Of a stretch of 64,000 bases of DNA, positions 11,214 through 21,404 are shown piece after piece. Made by a program: the position numbers and the translations under genes. Every line of letters begins with the position of its first letter. The stretch's first letter is position 1. Source of the stretch: Eledone cirrhosa. Taxonomy: Eukaryota; Mollusca; Cephalopoda; Octopoda; Eledonidae. The stretch lies in contig OZ024743.1 in assembly GCA_964016885.1 (NCBI GenBank), positions 14,989,209 to 15,053,208 of the forward strand, written 5' to 3'. The notes beneath the pieces are model-generated. The model was not told where the DNA came from. It worked only from the letters and a program-made list of their open reading frames with translations, and did not search any database.

Positions 11214-11597
11214 GAGAACAATCAGGTGAAGGTGCTGTGGGATTTTAGGATACAGACGGACAAAAAACTGGAACACAATCGACCTGACCTGGTGATTGTG
11301 GACAAAGAAAAAAGATCGTGTCTGATTGTGGATGTGGCCTGCCCTTTCGACACGAGAGTGCAAGAGAAGGAGAGGGAGAAAATTAACCGATACCAGGACC
11401 TAAAGTGGGAGGTGAAAAGGATTTGGAACTGCCATAAAGTCAAAGTGATCCCGATTGTCATAGGCGCACTGGGGACTATCTCCAAAAATTTCCAGGGATG
11501 GTTAAAGAAAATCGGCCCCTTCACGCTTTTTGGAACGCTTCAAAAGGCATGCTTGCTTGGAACAGCAAGAACCCTCCGATACGTCCTGAATATCTGA
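11211..11597 (+). pseudogene. 5'-truncated R4/Dong-like retrotransposon: RLE endonuclease C terminus
   Basis: The frame reads VLWDFRIQTDKKLEHNRPDL, VDVACPFDTRV, INRYQDLKWEV and VIPIVIGALGTI. It aligns with the last ~125 residues of the full-length element at 12786, which has VPIDKNV, KYKDLEIEI and VVVGALGMI. It is a different family member because many residues differ. The apparent ATG is created by the AAT repeat boundary and is not a real start. NRPD plus the downstream Asp gives the PD-(D/E)xK pattern of restriction-like endonucleases. Stop TGA at 11595. A short 3' UTR leads to (AAT)n at 11683. It is a dead fragment, but the frame is undamaged. Confidence 0.85.
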
Positions 11598-11680
11598 GGC
11601 TGCAGGTGGTGGCTTGATATTCATTCCAACGGACTTTCCAGTTAACCAACATCAATGACTGAGATTCAAGGAATAACAAC

Positions 11681-11682
<2 letters not shown>

Positions 11683-11720
<38 letters not shown>
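11683..11720. repeat. (AAT)n microsatellite, right flank of the R4/Dong-like fragment
   Basis: About twelve AAT units directly after the element's 3' UTR. Confidence 0.9.
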
Positions 11721-12488
11721 TGCTCCCGTAAGTTTTTTGATTTTTAACATATTTAAATCAATTGTGAAAGAACAATTCTTAGCACAAATGTTGCATAAAG
11801 GCACCGAATGAGGTCCCATAAAGTTTCGGATCCATATTATATTGTTGTATCGCTCAAATATTCAATTTTGTATTATATATTTTGTATTCAAAAAAAGAAA
11901 ATGGTTATAAATGGAACAAAACACCCTCTGTCTACACTATATAGAACAGCGGCAATTTCAATTTCACCAACACCAGAAACTTGATACACTACCTATCCCA
12001 TCACACTAAATATAACGGCAACTTCACCGGCATCATAATAATAATTACTATTATTATTGTCTCAAATTTAAAAAAATGTTTAATTCAAATTTTACGGGAA
12101 TATGTCAACACAAAATATAATGAAAATATATATTAAACATACGAACACAAACTCATAGATACTATATCAGTAACCACAACACCACCGCTGCCACCACCCC
12201 ACCACATCCATCATCGCCGCCACCACTCATTCAATGCTACTGACACTATTCCCCTGTTAACTTGAGAGAGAAAAGGGAAGGTGGTGGTAGCACTAGACAA
12301 GAGAGAGGCTAGCAAAAGATATAAATAGATTGACTTGGTGACCTTGCCACGGACAAACGTCTACATCAACAATTATGGGACTGCTGGCTCACCCCTTCCT
12401 CACCAACAATATAAAAAGCCCCGGCACCACCACCGACATAGCCAGCAGCAATAACAGCCAACTACAACAAAAAGTATATTATATTATT
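11721..12488. other. AT-rich intergenic stretch
   Basis: No gene seen. A C/A-rich patch at 12178-12240 and short frames only. Confidence 0.45.
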
Positions 12489-12541
12489 GTAATGCACTGG
12501 GTGATTGCTGGCCTTGTCCCTGGAGTGGAGACAATTATTAA
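12489..12541 (+). mobile_element. SINE 3' end fragment
   Basis: Contains TAATGCACTGGGTGATTGCTG and the ACAATTATTA tail; everything upstream is lost. Confidence 0.75.
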
Positions 12542-12629
12542 TAATTTCATTCTTAAGCCACGCAATGCTCACATTAAGGAACCACTCATGATAATAACAA
12601 TTTAAAAAAAACAACAAAAAGAAAACCCC

Positions 12630-12785
12630 GTGACCAAGAAATACCGGGATGGCGGCCGGCGGGGAATAGCCATGTCTCTAGGGGAGAACGACCCCTCTAG
12701 TCTTGGTTGACACTCGTTCTAGAAGTGGTAACACGAAAAGATTACCCCTTGGCGGATAAGGATAAAACGCGACAAAATAAAGTAG
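12630..12785 (+). promoter_or_regulatory. Structured GC-rich 5' leader of the R4/Dong-like element
   Basis: Three nested stems are visible. GACCAAGA (12632-12639) pairs with TCTTGGTT (12701-12708). ATGGC (12649-12653) pairs with GCCAT (12669-12673). CTAGGGG (12678-12684) pairs with CCCCTCTAG (12692-12700, one bulge). This makes a three-way junction. R2-group elements often begin with an HDV-like ribozyme, but I could not assemble that double pseudoknot here. Confidence 0.5.
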
Positions 12786-15700
12786 ATGTCTAATGATGAA
12801 ATCTCATACCGGATCGGCCGTCACCCGGGTAAAAAAGGGCCGCGTCCCTCAGAGAGGAACCAGACTGGGGTCGAAAAATCAGCTAATGGTTCAAACCTTC
12901 CCATCACTTCGGAGCTGGAGACCTCCCATAACCGGAATACTCCTACTGTTGGCCCTCCATGCTCACCACCAAGAAATCCAAAGAAAAAGAGAGAAAAATG
13001 GTCAAGGGAAGATAATAAAGAAGTCCTTGAGGCTTTCTACACTGCCATGTACTACCCATCAAATACATCGAATACAGAGCAAACATATATCAACTGGAAA
13101 AAGAAACATCCCGAAAACAGAGGCTATATTGACAGTAACAAACTAGCCAATATACGAAGAAATATTGTAAGAAAAAAGTTACTAACTGATATAGAAATTG
13201 ATCAGATCAAGCTATTAGCACAAAGTCAGCGAAGGGAAAATGAAGCATGTGTCAGTGAAAACGAGGTAAACTGTAACACTTCGAATCCCAGAGTTGGGGC
13301 GGAATCACTGGCAACAGAACAAATTAAAGAAAGGAGCGAAAAAGTGGAGGGAGTGCATGCTCAGGATGAAACTCCAAATGAAAATAATGAGATCGTAAAT
13401 GATAAAGAAATGAATGAGAATGAACTTGCCAACTTGAAGGATGAAATTATGATCGAATGGATGAAAATGAAAGAATCTGACATGGGGGAACGAGACACCC
13501 TCCCTAAGATCCAGAACTCCAAACAGAACCAAAAGATAATACACAAGACTAACATAATTCTCAAAAACATTATCATCACAAACAAAATAAACATTACTGA
13601 CTTAAATCATCTCTATTATGCATCGGCTAAAGTCACCATTCACTTATGTGGAGTGAAGATGAAAAAACAAAGGAATTCCCACAAGAAATCTACTTGGCCA
13701 GATAACATCAATCGCCAAATAAACCTTCTCCGATCTGACATAGAAATTTTAACAAACTATAAAGTAGGTGAACATGTTAAACAAACTAAACTTAGAAAAT
13801 TGAAAAAAAAGTACAGTATAAGATCAACATGTGACATAGACATGCTGATAGAAACAATCAAGCAAAAAGTGTCGGCCAAAGCTGCTCGTATAAGGCGCTT
13901 TGAAAAACGATCTAGATTCTATAAGTACAATAATATGTTCAAAAACAACCAAAGAAACTTCTACAGAAAAATTGGTAAGTCAACAATAACTGCTAAATCA
14001 ATACCACCCAAGGAGGAAGTGCAAGAATTCTGGGAAAAGATCTGGGCCGAAGAAAAAGTTCATAACATACATGCCCCATGGATAGACAGACAAATGAAAG
14101 AAACAGCTCACCTTGAAGAACAAACATGGGAAAATATAACAGTTGAACAGCTGCGCTTGGCTCTAAGAAAAACCAGCAAATGGAAATCCCCAGGAAAAGA
14201 CAAAATACAAAACTTTTGGATAAATGCCTTCACAGAGTCTCATGAGCTGTTAGCCCAACTTTACAATGAAATAGTTAAGGAGCCAGAAAAGATACCATCA
14301 TGGCTAGTTAACGGCATTACATTCCTGCTACCGAAGAATGATGAGACAAACAATCCCAAAAATTACAGACCGATAACCTGCTTGACCACAATGTATAAAA
14401 TTTTAACATCAGTCCTAACTGAATACACATATGACCACCTGATAACAAATGACCTATTTCCCATTGAGCAGAAAGGGTGTAAACGAGGCTCATATGGCTG
14501 TAAGGATCAGCTTCTGGTTAACAAAATGATACTGGAAGATTGTCATAATAGACACAAAAATCTATCGATTGCTTGGATAGATTATAAAAAAGCATTTGAT
14601 AGTTTGCCACACAGTTGGATTGAAAAATGTTTAGAGATTTTCAAAATATCCCCCGTTGTCAGGAGGTTTTTGTCATTCAGTATGAGGACATGGAGAACGA
14701 CACTCCTTTTGAATAGTGAAACAAAATCACTGGAAGCTGGAGAAGTTAACATTAATTGTGGAATTTTTCAGGGTGACTCTTTATCACCGCTTTTATTCTG
14801 CATCGCACTTATACCATTAAGTAAAATGCTCAATGAAACAAAACATGGATATAGAGTCTATGACAAAACCATTAATCACCTGTTCTACATGGATGACCTG
14901 AAACTATTCGCAAAAAATGATGAACAATTGCAAGGGCTATTATACACTGTGAAGCAGTTCAGTGATGACATTAAAATGGAGTTTGGACTGGATAAATGCG
15001 CCAAAGCAACGTTCACCAGAGGAAAGCTGCTGAAGAGTTCAGACATTAATCTTGATCGGGGGAACGTGATAAGAGAGCTTGATCAAGAACAAACTTACAA
15101 ATATCTAGGTGTTTGTGAAGGAGACGGAATCAAGCACTCGACAATGAGGGAAAGGATAAGGAAGGAATGTTACCGCAGAGTCAGAGCAATCTTAAGAACG
15201 GAATTGAATGCAAGGAATAGGATCGATGCCATAAACACGCTTGCCATACCAGTAGTAACCTACAGTTACAATGTCATCAACTGGTCAAGCACAGAGATCC
15301 GTAGGCTCGATACAAAAATCCGAAAATTCTTAACCATGCACAGAATGCATCACCCTAAGGCAGACATAGATAGAATATATCTCCCTAGGAAAGAAGGAGG
15401 ACGTGGGTTAATCCAGTTAGACATTGCGTTGAAAACTGCAACAATTGGATTATCCACATATCTAAGGGAATCACATGATTGGATGATCAAACTCGTTTTG
15501 AAACACGAAAGCACCAACAGATCATATTCCATTACAAAAGATGCACAAAGATACAGTAATGGACTACAAATTTCAGAAGTCCCATTTACTGCTGAAATGG
15601 AAAACACAGAAAAAGCAAAGCAGGTAAAAGTAACTGCAAAGAAAGAACTGCTACAGAAACTGGCTAAGAAATGGCAAGAAAAGCCTCTGTATGGAAAATA

Positions 15701-16436
15701 CCCAGAGCGAGCTAACAATCCTGATGTTGACAAAACTTTAACCCATCAGTGGTTGGCATCCTCTGGACTGAAATCGGAGACTGAAGGACTGATTATATCC
15801 GCACAAGATCAGTGTCTGCCAACAAAAAATTACCAAGCCAACATAATAAAAAATGGGTGCAGCCCATTATGCCGTGTATGCAAAAAACAACCAGAGACCA
15901 TTGACCATATAATTTCAATGTGCAGTCCTATAGCTCCAACCGAATACCTAAACAGGCATGACAGAGCTGCACAATACATACATTGGATAATGTGTAAGCA
16001 TTTTGACCTGCCCCATCAAAAGAATTGGTGGGAGCATCAACCACCTCCCATACTTGAAAAAGATCACATCTCAATCTTGTGGAACTTTAGCATCCAAACA
16101 GACCGAAAAATAGATGCAAATAGACCTGATATAATATTGAAGGACTTTCAAAGGAGGGTATGCCTGCTAATTGATATGTCTGTTCCAATAGACAAGAATG
16201 TATCTATAAAAACATTTGAAAAATTGAGCAAGTATAAGGACCTGGAGATAGAAATTGGAAAAATGTGGAAATTGAGAACTAAAACAATACCAGTGGTTGT
16301 AGGCGCTCTGGGAATGATACCTAAGGGGTCTGACGACTACTTATCGCAAATCCCAGGAAACCCGCGTATAGGAGAAATACAAAAGATAGTACTAATGGGA
16401 ACTGCCCATATACTAAGGAAGATCCTGTCAATATAA
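12786..16436 (+). CDS. R4/Dong-like non-LTR retrotransposon protein (RT plus restriction-like endonuclease), intact ORF
   Basis: Single 1216-codon frame without stops. The start is tightly bounded by an in-frame TAG at 12783-12785. Domains in order: a basic N terminus with a Myb/SANT-like segment (KWSREDNKEVLEAF, about residues 70-130); an RT with SPGKDKI (~467), NYRPITCLTTMYKI (~525), motif A IDYKKAFD (Asp 599), motif B GIFQGDSLSPLLFC (~660) and motif C YMDD (701-704); a C-X2-C-X8-H-X4-C knuckle at 1029-1046; and a restriction-like endonuclease with P1114-D1115 and Asp 1130, then KYKDL near 1150. WIDYKKAFDS, GIFQGDSLSPLLFC and FYMDDLKLFA point to the R4/Dong clade rather than R2. The protein should nick target DNA and copy its own RNA there. 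Its 3' UTR abuts (AAT)n, as for Dong of silkworm. All catalytic residues I can check are present. Confidence 0.93.
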   Translation: MSNDEISYRIGRHPGKKGPRPSERNQTGVEKSANGSNLPITSELETSHNRNTPTVGPPCSPPRNPKKKREKWSREDNKEVLEAFYTAMYYPSNTSNTEQTYINWKKKHPENRGYIDSNKLANIRRNIVRKKLLTDIEIDQIKLLAQSQRRENEACVSENEVNCNTSNPRVGAESLATEQIKERSEKVEGVHAQDETPNENNEIVNDKEMNENELANLKDEIMIEWMKMKESDMGERDTLPKIQNSKQNQKIIHKTNIILKNIIITNKINITDLNHLYYASAKVTIHLCGVKMKKQRNSHKKSTWPDNINRQINLLRSDIEILTNYKVGEHVKQTKLRKLKKKYSIRSTCDIDMLIETIKQKVSAKAARIRRFEKRSRFYKYNNMFKNNQRNFYRKIGKSTITAKSIPPKEEVQEFWEKIWAEEKVHNIHAPWIDRQMKETAHLEEQTWENITVEQLRLALRKTSKWKSPGKDKIQNFWINAFTESHELLAQLYNEIVKEPEKIPSWLVNGITFLLPKNDETNNPKNYRPITCLTTMYKILTSVLTEYTYDHLITNDLFPIEQKGCKRGSYGCKDQLLVNKMILEDCHNRHKNLSIAWIDYKKAFDSLPHSWIEKCLEIFKISPVVRRFLSFSMRTWRTTLLLNSETKSLEAGEVNINCGIFQGDSLSPLLFCIALIPLSKMLNETKHGYRVYDKTINHLFYMDDLKLFAKNDEQLQGLLYTVKQFSDDIKMEFGLDKCAKATFTRGKLLKSSDINLDRGNVIRELDQEQTYKYLGVCEGDGIKHSTMRERIRKECYRRVRAILRTELNARNRIDAINTLAIPVVTYSYNVINWSSTEIRRLDTKIRKFLTMHRMHHPKADIDRIYLPRKEGGRGLIQLDIALKTATIGLSTYLRESHDWMIKLVLKHESTNRSYSITKDAQRYSNGLQISEVPFTAEMENTEKAKQVKVTAKKELLQKLAKKWQEKPLYGKYPERANNPDVDKTLTHQWLASSGLKSETEGLIISAQDQCLPTKNYQANIIKNGCSPLCRVCKKQPETIDHIISMCSPIAPTEYLNRHDRAAQYIHWIMCKHFDLPHQKNWWEHQPPPILEKDHISILWNFSIQTDRKIDANRPDIILKDFQRRVCLLIDMSVPIDKNVSIKTFEKLSKYKDLEIEIGKMWKLRTKTIPVVVGALGMIPKGSDDYLSQIPGNPRIGEIQKIVLMGTAHILRKILSI

Positions 16437-16576
16437 GTACATCACAAGTCTAAACACTAAGGATGCATGTGTGAATATGTGTGTTCTTTCTTGAACATGG
16501 CGGACCTTGTTGTCTCTTGAGGTCACTGGTTGTGACTTGGTGATAACTCGTATAAACATAAAGCAAGATAAATGCA
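16437..16576 (+). other. 3' UTR of the R4/Dong-like element
   Basis: About 140 bp between the stop codon and the (AAT)n run at 16577. The 3' UTR of such elements is the RNA segment the RT recognises for priming. No poly(A) tail is visible. Confidence 0.7.
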
Positions 16577-16626
<50 letters not shown>

Positions 16627-16700
16627 GAAGAAGAAGAAGAAGAACAACAACAACAACAACAATAATAATGACAACAACAACGACAAAAACAACAACAACA
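16577..16700. repeat. (AAT)n - (AAG)n - (AAC)n compound microsatellite
   Basis: About sixteen AAT units, then AAG units, then AAC units with interruptions. It lies immediately downstream of the R4/Dong-like element. Confidence 0.95.
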
Positions 16701-16772
16701 ACTTCAACAGGAGCAACATAATTAATTGCAGACAAGTAAATGCTTTCAATAACAGCGAAAATACACATAAAA

Positions 16773-16774
<2 letters not shown>

Positions 16775-16830
<56 letters not shown>

Positions 16831-16842
16831 GCTGCTGCTGCT

Positions 16843-16878
<36 letters not shown>

Positions 16879-16886
16879 ACTACTAC
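16775..16886. repeat. (ACT)n / (GCT)n trinucleotide repeat
   Basis: About eighteen ACT units grading into GCT and mixed GCT/ACT units. The long frames through it are repeat artefacts. Confidence 0.95.
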
Positions 16887-16966
16887 TACCAATATAGCTG
16901 TTGTTGCTGCTGCTCTTGCTGATGAAGTTGATGAGTATGTTGATAATGTTGAAATATGATTATATG

Positions 16967-16967
<1 letters not shown>

Positions 16968-17030
<63 letters not shown>

Positions 17031-17035
17031 CGATG
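16968..17035. repeat. (GAT)n trinucleotide repeat
   Basis: More than twenty GAT/ATG units; apparent poly-Met and poly-Ser frames are artefacts. Confidence 0.95.
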
Positions 17036-17370
17036 ATGCCGGTGGTGATGCTATGTTGCTGTAGCAGTTGCGGTTATTGCGGTTATCGTTTCTTGTGCAG
17101 TTACTTCTGATGACTCCGTTAATAGTGATGATGCTCATGAATATAATTTACACCTAGTATTCCATTTTCACACTGTCGTCCAAATATGACAAAAAAAAAA
17201 AAATTATAAATAACAAATTAGGATTGATGGATAAATAGAAATATAAAGCAAAAACAAAAACAAAACCATCTAATGAAATATTTGTCTCACACCTGTACAT
17301 ACACAAACACAAAAACACAGTTTATATATATATATGCACACAAACACACACGAAGAGATAATAATATATA

Positions 17371-17452
17371 CAGGTAAAATTCCGTTATAACGAATACAGT
17401 TATAACGAATTTTTTTATACCCCGTGAATTCCGTTATAACGGAATCTCACTG
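17371..17452 (+). mobile_element. Pogo/Tigger-type MITE, 82 bp
   Basis: Ends are CAGGTAAAATTCCGTTATAACG and the reverse complement of CAGTGAGATTCCGTTATAACG. TA lies directly outside both ends (17369-17370 and 17453-17454). A second GTTATAACGAAT copy sits inside. The TTATAACGAA signature and TA duplication match pogo-superfamily ends. No transposase is present. Confidence 0.75.
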
Positions 17453-17454
17453 TA

Positions 17455-17471
17455 TGTATGTGTGTGTGTGT

Positions 17472-17528
<57 letters not shown>
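17455..17528. repeat. (TG)n microsatellite
   Basis: About 35 TG units with one interruption. Confidence 0.9.
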
Positions 17529-17531
<3 letters not shown>

Positions 17532-17572
17532 ATTGCGGGTTCAATCGTGTGTAACCATATTAAGTAAGGTAC

Positions 17573-17716
17573 TCAATACATTAGTAGAGTGTAAATATTA
17601 GATTTAATATGGAGATAGCTGTTACAGATCTAGAAATGATCCATTGTTATTATTATTGTTCTTCATGAAAACTTTAATAAAATAGATATTAAAAGCCTAC
17701 ATCGGTATTGAGTACT

Positions 17717-17719
<3 letters not shown>
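17573..17719. repeat. MITE-like segment with short inverted ends
   Basis: GGTACTCAATAC (from 17573) is mirrored by GTATTGAGTACT (to about 17718), about 147 bp in all, with no ORF, next to (TA)n. TACTCAATAC also appears in the hairpin repeats, and a TACTTAATACATTAGTAGAG segment is seen at about 9721, suggesting a related family. Confidence 0.45.

Positions 17720-17767
<48 letters not shown>
17718..17767. repeat. (TA)n microsatellite
   Basis: Pure TA run. Confidence 0.9.
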
Positions 17768-17770
<3 letters not shown>

Positions 17771-17775
17771 TAAAA

Positions 17776-17881
17776 TAATTGTTTCTACTTTTGGAACAAG
17801 GCCAGAAAATATCCAGTGCATTACTGGTACTTTATTTTATCGACCCCCTTAAGGATGAAAGGCAAAGTTAACCCCGGCGGG
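17776..17881 (-). mobile_element. SINE, 5'-truncated
   Basis: Tail and body present; truncated at CGGCGGGA next to AATAATAAT, so the tRNA head is missing. Confidence 0.85.
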
Positions 17882-18689
17882 ATAATAATAATAGAAATAA
17901 ATGTGAAGTCTAAAATCCAATATATATATGTATGATTGTATGTAATTTATGTATGTATATATATATAGGAAGATGATTGCTTAATATTTATTTTATTAAG
18001 GCTAAATAGTGAGTGAAAGAAGACGAAGATAAATGATGGTAGTTGCCATAGCTATAGAATTTTAGCTGGGGGACAGGTGATGAATCTGAAGGTGGGTGTA
18101 GGGTTTAGTGAAACGTTTTTAGGATTGGCAGGATAAAATCGTTGATGGTATATTTATATGTATACATATATGAACATAAATATACATACATACACGCAAA
18201 CATATTTGTATATACATAAACACTAAATCTACGTATACAAATGCTTAAATATATGTAAATACATATATGTATACATAACCTATACTTATAAAATACATAC
18301 AAGGAAATATTTAAAATATTATAAAAAATATTATAAAATATGTTTAAAGCCTGTATACAGATAGCGTGTATACACATAGCTATACAAGATACATGAATGC
18401 ACACGTAAACCTTAGCATATACATATATTCATATATATACATCTAAATATACAGACACACGCACATATATATACATAGACGCATACGCATATATATATAC
18501 ACACACATATACATACACACATACTTAGGAACGTCAGCACATACAATTGGACATACAATACGCTCAAATGTATCAATAACTAAATACATATCTACACACA
18601 AGTATGCATATATACATACAGATATCAATATGAAGATACAAGTTCCACTTTATGCATACATATATGCGAAGGGGGGGGGGTGCATGCGT
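17882..18689. other. AT-rich stretch with degenerate (ATAC)n
   Basis: No gene. Long Tyr/Ile/Cys-rich minus frames at 18105 and 18443 are products of ATAC/TATA repeats. Confidence 0.5.
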
Positions 18690-20560
18690 AGTGTTGTGAT
18701 GGTTGCACAGGCAGCCTTCTGAGTGCAATTGTGGCACTCACCAATAGGCTTATCCATGGCGCCCTGGACCCTAACGCCTGAGGCCTATTTTTTTCCATCT
18801 AACCTGACTGCTATCTAAAAGAAAGAGGGTGGCATACGCCCCATCGCTCTGGGCAATGTCTTCCGGACGCTGGCTGCGAAGTTCAGTTTGATGCATATGC
18901 AACCAGGTAGTTCTTCAAAAGTAGCCCACCGGAACAGACATCCAGGCACTCCAGGTACCTCATTGTCAAGCTTGACACGAGGAATGCATACGCCGGGACC
19001 ATCTGCTCGATGCCTACCTCAACGGAGCCGCCTCTGCCTACCCGCTGGCCTACCTGTCATATGGAACCCCGAGCATGCTCCTTGCAGCTGATACGGTCAT
19101 ACATTCGAACACTGGGGGTCAAACAGGCCGAACATTTGGGCCCCCCTCCTGTTTGCCCTTGGTATATACCACATTGCCCGGAGTAACACAGCCCCTATCA
19201 ATGTTTGGTATCTGGATGATGCTACGCTGGGCGGGCCCGTAGAGACTGTTTGTCATGATCTACAATCAGTGGTTCCTGCCTTGGCGGGAATCGGCCTCCA
19301 AGTCAATTGCTCCAAGTCAGAGCTGGTGAATGTCAGCCACGATGCGGAGAGCTTTGCAGCCTCCGTCTAGGAGGTGTACTCCATCTCGACCAGGTACATA
19401 TGTCCCCCAAAGAGGATGTCAGCGATCCGCCCGCCAGCCGTCCGCTCCACCATCAGATCCAGACTCCAACAACTCCAACCCTTCACGAGCCGCCTGAGCT
19501 TGATCTACGGTAACCAGCTCTCTTCCCGTTGAAGAACTGCTTGGCCATACCGAAGCTCCTCTATACCGTTCGTAGCGCTCTGTGCTACACTCACGCATTC
19601 TTCTCGCTAACCTCGATACTTGTATCCGAGCGGCAGCCGTGGAGATATGCAACGTCAGGTTTGACAACATTGGATGGCAACAGGCCACTTTATCTGTCAG
19701 TTAGGTGGCCTTGGCCTCCGGTCCCCGATCTCATTGATTTTGCCGGCGTTTCTTTCGACGGTAACTCCATGCCGCGTCCTCATCAGCAGGGTTCTCCAAA
19801 ACTCAATAGAACCCTCTGTGATTAAGGAGCATGAGGCCGCCTGTGAGACGTGGGACCGGCTGGGACTTAGCTCAGTGGACGTCCCTTCTACTTTTCCCCC
19901 TGCTGACGTCAAATCCCCTCAAAGCATTTGGGATGCCATACATTGTAGCCTGGCTTCAGAGAGGCTCACGAGCCAGCTCGACCTGCACCACTTTGCCTGT
20001 TTTCGCGTGGCCTTCAAACCCCACAGTGGTGCCTGGCTCCATGCCTTGCCCTCCTTCTCCACTGGCACGCAGCTGGATAACGATAGCCTGCGCGCCGTCG
20101 TTTCTTTGAAGCTTGGCCTCCAGGTCTGCGAGCCACACAAATATCGCTGTGGACTCTTTCGGCTTCCACCCGCTTTGCTATAACCACAGTACCTGCCACC
20201 ATGCTGCCCTCAATAGGCTCATAAAGCATGTCTTGGACGCTGCCAGCTTCCCTTCCCAGCTCGAGCCGGTGGGGCTGACCGAGGGGACGGCAAAAGGCCA
20301 GACGGCATCATTATCTTCCCGTTCCACGGTGGAAAACCCCTCGTCTGGGATGCCACTTGCAGCGACACTTTCTCCAGCCGCAACCTGATACAGTCTGCGA
20401 CTAACTCAGGTTAGGAGGCACGTCGGGATTAGAAGGCCAAACTCTGCAAGTACCGGTCGCCCTCCGACAGGTTTGCGGAAGTACCCTTGACATTGAGAAT
20501 TCTGGGGGCGTTGGCCCTAGCGCTATCCATCTCTACTTAGTACCATGGGCGATGAGCTGG
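18690..20560 (+). pseudogene. Decayed non-LTR retrotransposon: RT with RLE-like C terminus
   Basis: Pieces in shifting frames give a coherent order: KEGGIRPIALGNVFRTLAAK near 18830, LIVKLDTRNAY (motif A) near 18964, AYLNGAASAYPLAYLSYGTP near 19018, WYLDDATLGG (motif C, YLDD at 19209-19220), LGLQVNCSKSEL, an IPKLLYTVRSALC stretch near 19547, GGLGLRSP near 19705, and KLGLQVCEPHKYRCG near 20120. After a frameshift come GDGKRPDGIIIFPFHGG and PLVWDATCSD near 20290. RPD followed about 15 residues later by Asp resembles a restriction-like endonuclease. Many frameshifts and stops make it dead. The segment is clearly GC-richer than its flanks. Clade not determined. Confidence 0.75.
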
Positions 20561-20896
20561 CCAGCCGCATGTGTGAGCCTCGCGAGTTGGAATGGCTCTT
20601 CTAGCGCATCTCTCTTACCAACCTCCGGGGAAACGCCTTCTCCAATCTGTCCGCCGGGGCTGTGGGGAGGCCAGCACGAAGGAACCCATTTTTCTAGGTT
20701 GTCTCAGTTGATATTTTTTAAACCAGAATTAGTCGTTTAGTCTACGTAATGAGAACCCAAGTTGAAAAGTTGGATAAATGATAAAAAATAAAAAATTACA
20801 GAATGACAAATTTGAAGGAAAAAAAAAAAAAATTACCAAAAGAATAAATGTTTTTTTAATAAAAGACATGTTAAGAAAAATTAGAATTTTTAAATT

Positions 20897-21087
20897 ATAA
20901 TAATTGTTTCTACTTTTGGCACAACGCCAGAAATGATCCCAGTTCATTACTTGTACTTTATTTTATCGACCCCGTATGGATGAAAGGTAAAGTTAACCTC
21001 GGCGGCATCTGAACTGGGATCATAAAGGGAGGCAACTCTATTCTTCAAAGCATAGCGTCCGACCCTCTACCGATACTGCCAATCCCA
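20897..21087 (-). mobile_element. SINE, near full length
   Basis: Tail at the left, tRNA-like head at the right; diverged in box B (CATCTGAACTGGGATC on the plus strand). Confidence 0.9.
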
Positions 21088-21287
21088 ACTTGAAATAATA
21101 TATGAAATAAAATGCAATGTAAGGATAGTGATCTATTCCTTATTGATTTAATGCGTATTTATCTTCATGTTACTTTAATTTAATTTATTCTATATATATA
21201 AGTCCTATATGGCAACAGAAATTCTCACTTAATGTGTAATGTACTACATACTGGATTGACTGGTTATGTCATATTATATCATCATAA

Positions 21288-21389
21288 TCGCGCCGAGGTT
21301 AACTTTGCCTTTCATCCTTACGGGGTCGATAAAATAAAGTACCAGTAATGTACTGGGTAATTTCTGGCCTTGTGCCAATAGTAGAAACA
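21288..21389 (+). mobile_element. SINE, 5'-truncated, with target duplication
   Basis: Body plus tail only. Flanked by the 15-bp repeat ATTATATCATCATAA at 21273-21287 and 21390-21404. Confidence 0.92.
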
Positions 21390-21404
21390 ATTATATCATC
21401 ATAA

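Noticed and set aside
16746..17138. Poly-Ser, poly-Val, poly-Met and poly-Leu frames
   Set aside because: Products of trinucleotide microsatellites, open in several frames at once.
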